From the NCBI GenBank assembly GCA_014860005.1, contig JACZKP010000130.1, positions 1 to 5,076 on the forward strand: a stretch of DNA of 5,076 bases, read 5' to 3'. This stretch comes from Verrucomicrobiota bacterium (lineage in GTDB: Bacteria > Verrucomicrobiota > Verrucomicrobiae > Limisphaerales > UBA11358). The notes beneath the pieces are model-generated. The model saw nothing but the letters and a program-made list of their open reading frames with translations, was not told the DNA's origin and did no database searches. Positions 4,382 to 5,076 of the stretch are shown here, in pieces (within the stretch, counting starts at the first letter, position 1; each line of letters opens with the position of its first letter). The position numbers and the translations under genes were made by a program.

Positions 4382-5076
4382 GGCTCAGGGTTTTTAGGTT
4401 TTGGCGAATGGCTTTCTCCAGCTTCGCGGATTCCGCAAACTGCGTTTCCAAAGTCTCGGTAAGGCGTTTCATCTTTTGCGCGAAGGGCTCGCCGTCGTCT
4501 TCTACGTCTGCCGCTCCCACGTAGCGGCCGGGCGTGAGCACGTAACCGTGCGTCTGGACTTCTTCGAGCTTCACGGATTTGCAGAAGCCGGGTTCGTCGG
4601 CAAAGGACGGCAGGGACAGAAGCGACTTGCCACCACGCCACGAATGATACACGCGAGCTATTTTCTGGATGTCCTCATCAGCAAGCTCCCGGTGGATACG
4701 GTCAACCATTCGCCCCATCTTGCGCGCATCCACAAACAACGTTTCCCCCACGCGATTTCGTCGCTTCTTGTCCTTTTTGTCTCTTGCCAGAAACCAGAGG
4801 CAGACGGGAATTTGCGTGGTGAAAAACAACTGGCCAGGCAGCGCTACCATGCAATCCACGAGGTCGGCTTCAATCAACGCTTTGCGAATCTCGCCTTCGT
4901 TCGAGGTCTGCGTGGACATTGAACCGTTGGCCATGACGAATCCCGCCACGCCCACGGGCGAGAGGTGATGGATGAAATGTTGAATCCAGGCGTAGTTGGC
5001 GTTGTTCACCGGCGGCATCCCGAATTTCCAGCGCACGTCCTGCCGCAGGTTTTCGCCGCCCCAATCGCTCATGTTG
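4374..5076 (-). CDS. hsdM: Type I R-M methyltransferase subunit HsdM, C-terminal part (5' end outside window)
   Basis: This is the adenine-N6 methyltransferase subunit of a type I R-M enzyme. It works with HsdS to methylate the target and also forms part of the restriction complex. The frame is open to the window edge and begins N-MSDWGG, which is the end of the family's NPPFNMSDW catalytic motif; the NPPF itself is outside. Counting from the Met at 5072, family-typical segments are [15 protein letters not shown] (23-37), VMANGSMST (46-54), [20 protein letters not shown] (77-96), [10 protein letters not shown] (109-118) and [13 protein letters not shown] (175-187), then a C-terminal helical region (about 195-230) that normally contacts HsdS. 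Two places look repeat-derived: RDKKDKKRR (97-105) and KSLLSLPSF (149-157). The family normally has a short variable loop at the second place. The reading frame is intact across both. The Met at 5072 is internal, not the start. The stop overlaps the next gene by 8 nt. Identification is secure. Confidence 0.95.
   Translation of the reverse strand, partial: NMSDWGGENLRQDVRWKFGMPPVNNANYAWIQHFIHHLSPVGVAGFVMANGSMSTQTSNEGEIRKALIEADLVDCMVALPGQLFFTTQIPVCLWFLARDKKDKKRRNRVGETLFVDARKMGRMVDRIHRELADEDIQKIARVYHSWRGGKSLLSLPSFADEPGFCKSVKLEEVQTHGYVLTPGRYVGAADVEDDGEPFAQKMKRLTETLETQFAESAKLEKAIRQNLKTLSHA
4600..4626 (-). repeat. Three in-frame 9-nt repeat units inside hsdM
   Basis: Minus-strand units GTCGCTTCT, GTCCCTGCC and GTCCTTTGC are contiguous and encode the SLLSLPSF stretch of HsdM. 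They are in the same codon phase (Ser-Leu-x) as the units in element A. They sit in a surface loop that varies between HsdM proteins, just before PGFCKS. Only one arm is present and there is no GGGGCG core. Confidence 0.6.
4760..4787 (+). repeat. Three imperfect GTC-type units (opposite orientation) inside hsdM
   Basis: Plus-strand units GTCGCTTCT, GTCCTTTTT and GTCTCTTGC, with one extra base after the first, encode RDKKDKKRR on the minus strand. Related HsdM proteins also have charged residues after WFLARDKK, so part of the resemblance could come from Lys/Asp codons and not from a repeat. This is the weakest of the four sites. Confidence 0.35.

Overview
The window is the middle of a type I restriction-modification (R-M) operon. 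Every supported gene lies on the minus strand, so transcription runs from the right edge (5076) to the left edge (1). The order is hsdM (3' part), a four-helix-bundle-suffix gene, a possible 45-aa small ORF, a shortened hsdS with a detached out-of-frame C-terminal tail, an Xre-HTH/ImmA-IrrE zinc-peptidase gene, a DUF4411 PIN-like gene, a DUF3037 gene, and hsdR (5' part). Both outer genes run off the window. I see no tRNA, rRNA, CRISPR array or transposase. The source looks like a moderately GC-rich environmental bacterium. The four-helix-bundle-suffix gene and the GTCCCTT-type repeats make me think of Verrucomicrobiota or a related PVC-group lineage, but that is recall of pattern, not proof.

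Right part (about 3585-5076): hsdM ends at 4374 and overlaps the four-helix gene by 8 nt. The four-helix gene's conserved core is bracketed by two related repeat elements, about 4293-4373 and 3652-3726. Each is built from 9-nt units (GTCNCTTNN) in two inverted arms around a shared GGGGCG. They lie in the same orientation, and part of each is translated. Two shorter arrays of the same units lie inside hsdM, in frame.

Centre (about 2865-3588): hsdS starts at a GTG with a good Shine-Dalgarno. It keeps one target-recognition domain and the first conserved helix, then loses similarity to the family and stops. The usual HsdS C-terminal tail (LRDALLPKLLSGEL) is present just downstream but in another frame. 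The second recognition domain is therefore missing. The gene is either a working half-subunit or a decaying one.

Left part (1-2837): the HTH/peptidase and PIN-like genes are 3 nt apart and look like a toxin-antitoxin-type pair inserted between hsdS and hsdR. DUF3037 follows after 3 nt and overlaps hsdR by an ATGA. This four-gene block is probably translationally coupled. HsdM methylates and HsdS gives specificity; HsdR cuts or translocates unmodified DNA. The embedded pair could stabilise the locus or act as a second defence layer (inference).
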